A stretch of DNA of 7,893 nt from an uncultured Lachnospiraceae bacterium (lineage in GTDB: Bacteria; Bacillota; Clostridia; Lachnospirales; Lachnospiraceae), in contig CAOKHR010000106.1 of assembly GCA_948468325.1 (NCBI GenBank), positions 1 through 7,893 of the forward strand. Direction: 5' to 3'. The translations under genes and the position numbers were made by a program. Positions 6,683-7,893 of the stretch are shown here, piece after piece. Position 1 is the first letter of the stretch. The number at the start of each line of letters is the position of its first letter. Under the pieces are notes generated by a model that was not told the origin of the DNA, made no database searches, and saw nothing but the letters and a program-made list of their open reading frames with translations.

Positions 6683-7893
6683 ATGATTTATCATAAATTT
6701 CAAAAGCACAGTAAGAAAATTTTTTTGGCAGCATTTTTATATTTGATTATATTTTCGGAAAATCTTTTATGTGATTCGATACCGGATGAAATATATGCTG
6801 TAAGTGGTGAGGAGGAAGAAATCTGTTTTCCGGTTCCGGTGACAGTAGAAAAAAAGGAAGAGAGCATTCCGGTATTTTTGGATCAGACGAAAACTATTGG
6901 CAGCATAAGCCAGAGTCAGGATTATATACTGTCCTGCAAGTTTTTAAACCTGATTCCGGTGAAAGAAGTTTCCGTACACGTCGTGGAAAAGAGATATGTG
7001 ATGCCTGGCGGGATTCCGGTTGGAATTTATACAAAAACAAAAGGCGTTTTGATTATCGGAACAGGAAAGGTTACTGCGGCGGACGGGCTTGTATATGAGC
7101 CGGCAAGTCAGATAGTAAAGAGCGGAGATTATATTGTGTCGGTAAACGGCGCAGAAATTTCCCGAAAGGAAGAACTGGTGGAGATGGTGAACGATTCGAA
7201 AGGAGACGCGGTTGTTCTTGGGGTTTTGCGTGACGGAGAACCGATAGAACTTAAGATTGAGCCGACAGTTTTAAAAGACGGCACGTATAAACTCGGTATA
7301 TGGGTACGGGATGATATGGCCGGTGTGGGAACGCTGACATATATCAGTCAGAATATGCAGTATGGTGCACTCGGGCATCCGGTCAGCGACGGAGATACTG
7401 GAAATATGATTTCTCTGCAGGAAGGCAAAGTGTACAGCACTGACATTGTCGGAATTGTAAAAGGCGAGGACGGGGCGCCGGGCGAGCTGACCGGAGTCAT
7501 TAATTATAAAGACGAATATTGTCTGGGCACCATAGAGGAAAATACAAAAACAGGAATTTACGGAACACTTAGCAGACTTCCGGATGAAATGGAGGATGCG
7601 TATGTCGAGGTCTGTATGAAACAAAACATCGAGCAGGGAGCAGCTTATATTCTTTCTGCTTTAGACGGAAATGTGCAGCAGTATCAGATTGAGATTGACG
7701 AGGTGGATTTTAGCAGCAAAGAAGAGAACAAAGGAATTTTATTTCACGTGACAGATGAAAGGCTTTTAGCAGAAACAGGAGGAATTGTGCAGGGCATGAG
7801 CGGAAGCCCGATTCTGCAGAACGGCAAAATTGTCGGGGCCGTTACGCATGTGTTTATTTCGGATGCCACAAAGGGATACGGGGTCTTTATTGA
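6683..7893 (+). CDS. spoIVB: SpoIVB serine peptidase (S55 family), 3' end cut off by the window
   Basis: SpoIVB is made in the forespore, crosses the inner forespore membrane and cleaves SpoIVFA, releasing the SpoIVFB protease that activates pro-sigma-K in the mother cell. The visible 403 residues begin with a short basic segment and a membrane helix or signal anchor (about 13-30). A PDZ-type domain follows (about 107-195), containing MPGGIPVGIY, SGDYIVSVNG and a GVLRDGEPIEL strand. The S55 peptidase domain shows the likely triad His232 in GALGHPVSDGDTG, Asp358 in HVTDERLL and Ser375 in GIVQGMSGSPI, with spacing like that of B. subtilis His236, Asp363 and Ser378. Compared with the 426-residue B. 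subtilis protein, only about 15-25 residues should be missing; the frame is open to the last base. It is separated from recN by a terminator and probably has its own sporulation promoter. Downstream in related genomes lies spo0A. Confidence 0.95.
   Translation, partial: MIYHKFQKHSKKIFLAAFLYLIIFSENLLCDSIPDEIYAVSGEEEEICFPVPVTVEKKEESIPVFLDQTKTIGSISQSQDYILSCKFLNLIPVKEVSVHVVEKRYVMPGGIPVGIYTKTKGVLIIGTGKVTAADGLVYEPASQIVKSGDYIVSVNGAEISRKEELVEMVNDSKGDAVVLGVLRDGEPIELKIEPTVLKDGTYKLGIWVRDDMAGVGTLTYISQNMQYGALGHPVSDGDTGNMISLQEGKVYSTDIVGIVKGEDGAPGELTGVINYKDEYCLGTIEENTKTGIYGTLSRLPDEMEDAYVEVCMKQNIEQGAAYILSALDGNVQQYQIEIDEVDFSSKEENKGILFHVTDERLLAETGGIVQGMSGSPILQNGKIVGAVTHVFISDATKGYGVFI

Noticed and set aside
7271..7624. 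A 117-codon minus-strand open frame in the right part of the window
   Set aside because: It lies opposite spoIVB, whose catalytic and PDZ motifs are unmistakable on the plus strand.

Overview
The window reads as a stretch of chromosome from a spore-forming member of Clostridia, most likely a Lachnospiraceae-type anaerobe. This rests on the gene order, moderately AT-rich coding sequence, strong GGAG-type ribosome binding sites, and the presence of the forespore protease SpoIVB. The order ispA - dxs - tlyA - nadK - argR(ahrC) - recN - spoIVB is the well-known Firmicutes neighbourhood that usually lies between xseA/xseB and spo0A. The species cannot be named from the sequence alone.

Layout: positions 1-76 are the upstream edge, probably including the tail of an unidentified preceding gene. 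Positions 77-6610 hold six complete plus-strand genes packed as one apparent operon, with gaps of 10, 4, 2, 1 and 10 bases. They encode farnesyl diphosphate synthase, DXP synthase, a TlyA-family rRNA methyltransferase, NAD kinase, an ArgR/AhrC arginine regulator and the RecN repair ATPase. Positions 6611-6682 are the only real intergenic gap. It carries a strong hairpin-plus-T-run terminator, a perfect match to the sigma-G -10 heptamer lying against the upstream arm of that hairpin, and a good ribosome binding site. Positions 6683-7893 hold spoIVB, which runs off the right edge within a few codons of its expected end.

How the genes fit together: dxs makes the first intermediate of the MEP isoprenoid pathway and ispA makes the C15 product, so the two ends of isoprenoid precursor supply are adjacent. 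NadK supplies NADP(H), which the MEP pathway and other biosynthesis consume. TlyA, ArgR and RecN serve ribosome modification, arginine control and double-strand break repair, with no obvious single pathway linking them. The terminator separates this vegetative block from spoIVB, which acts in the forespore to trigger pro-sigma-K processing.

All genes look intact and ordinary, with key catalytic motifs present and no mobile element, CRISPR array, tRNA or rRNA visible. I see no previously undescribed system here. The most interesting detail is the overlap between the recN terminator and a possible forespore promoter for spoIVB.
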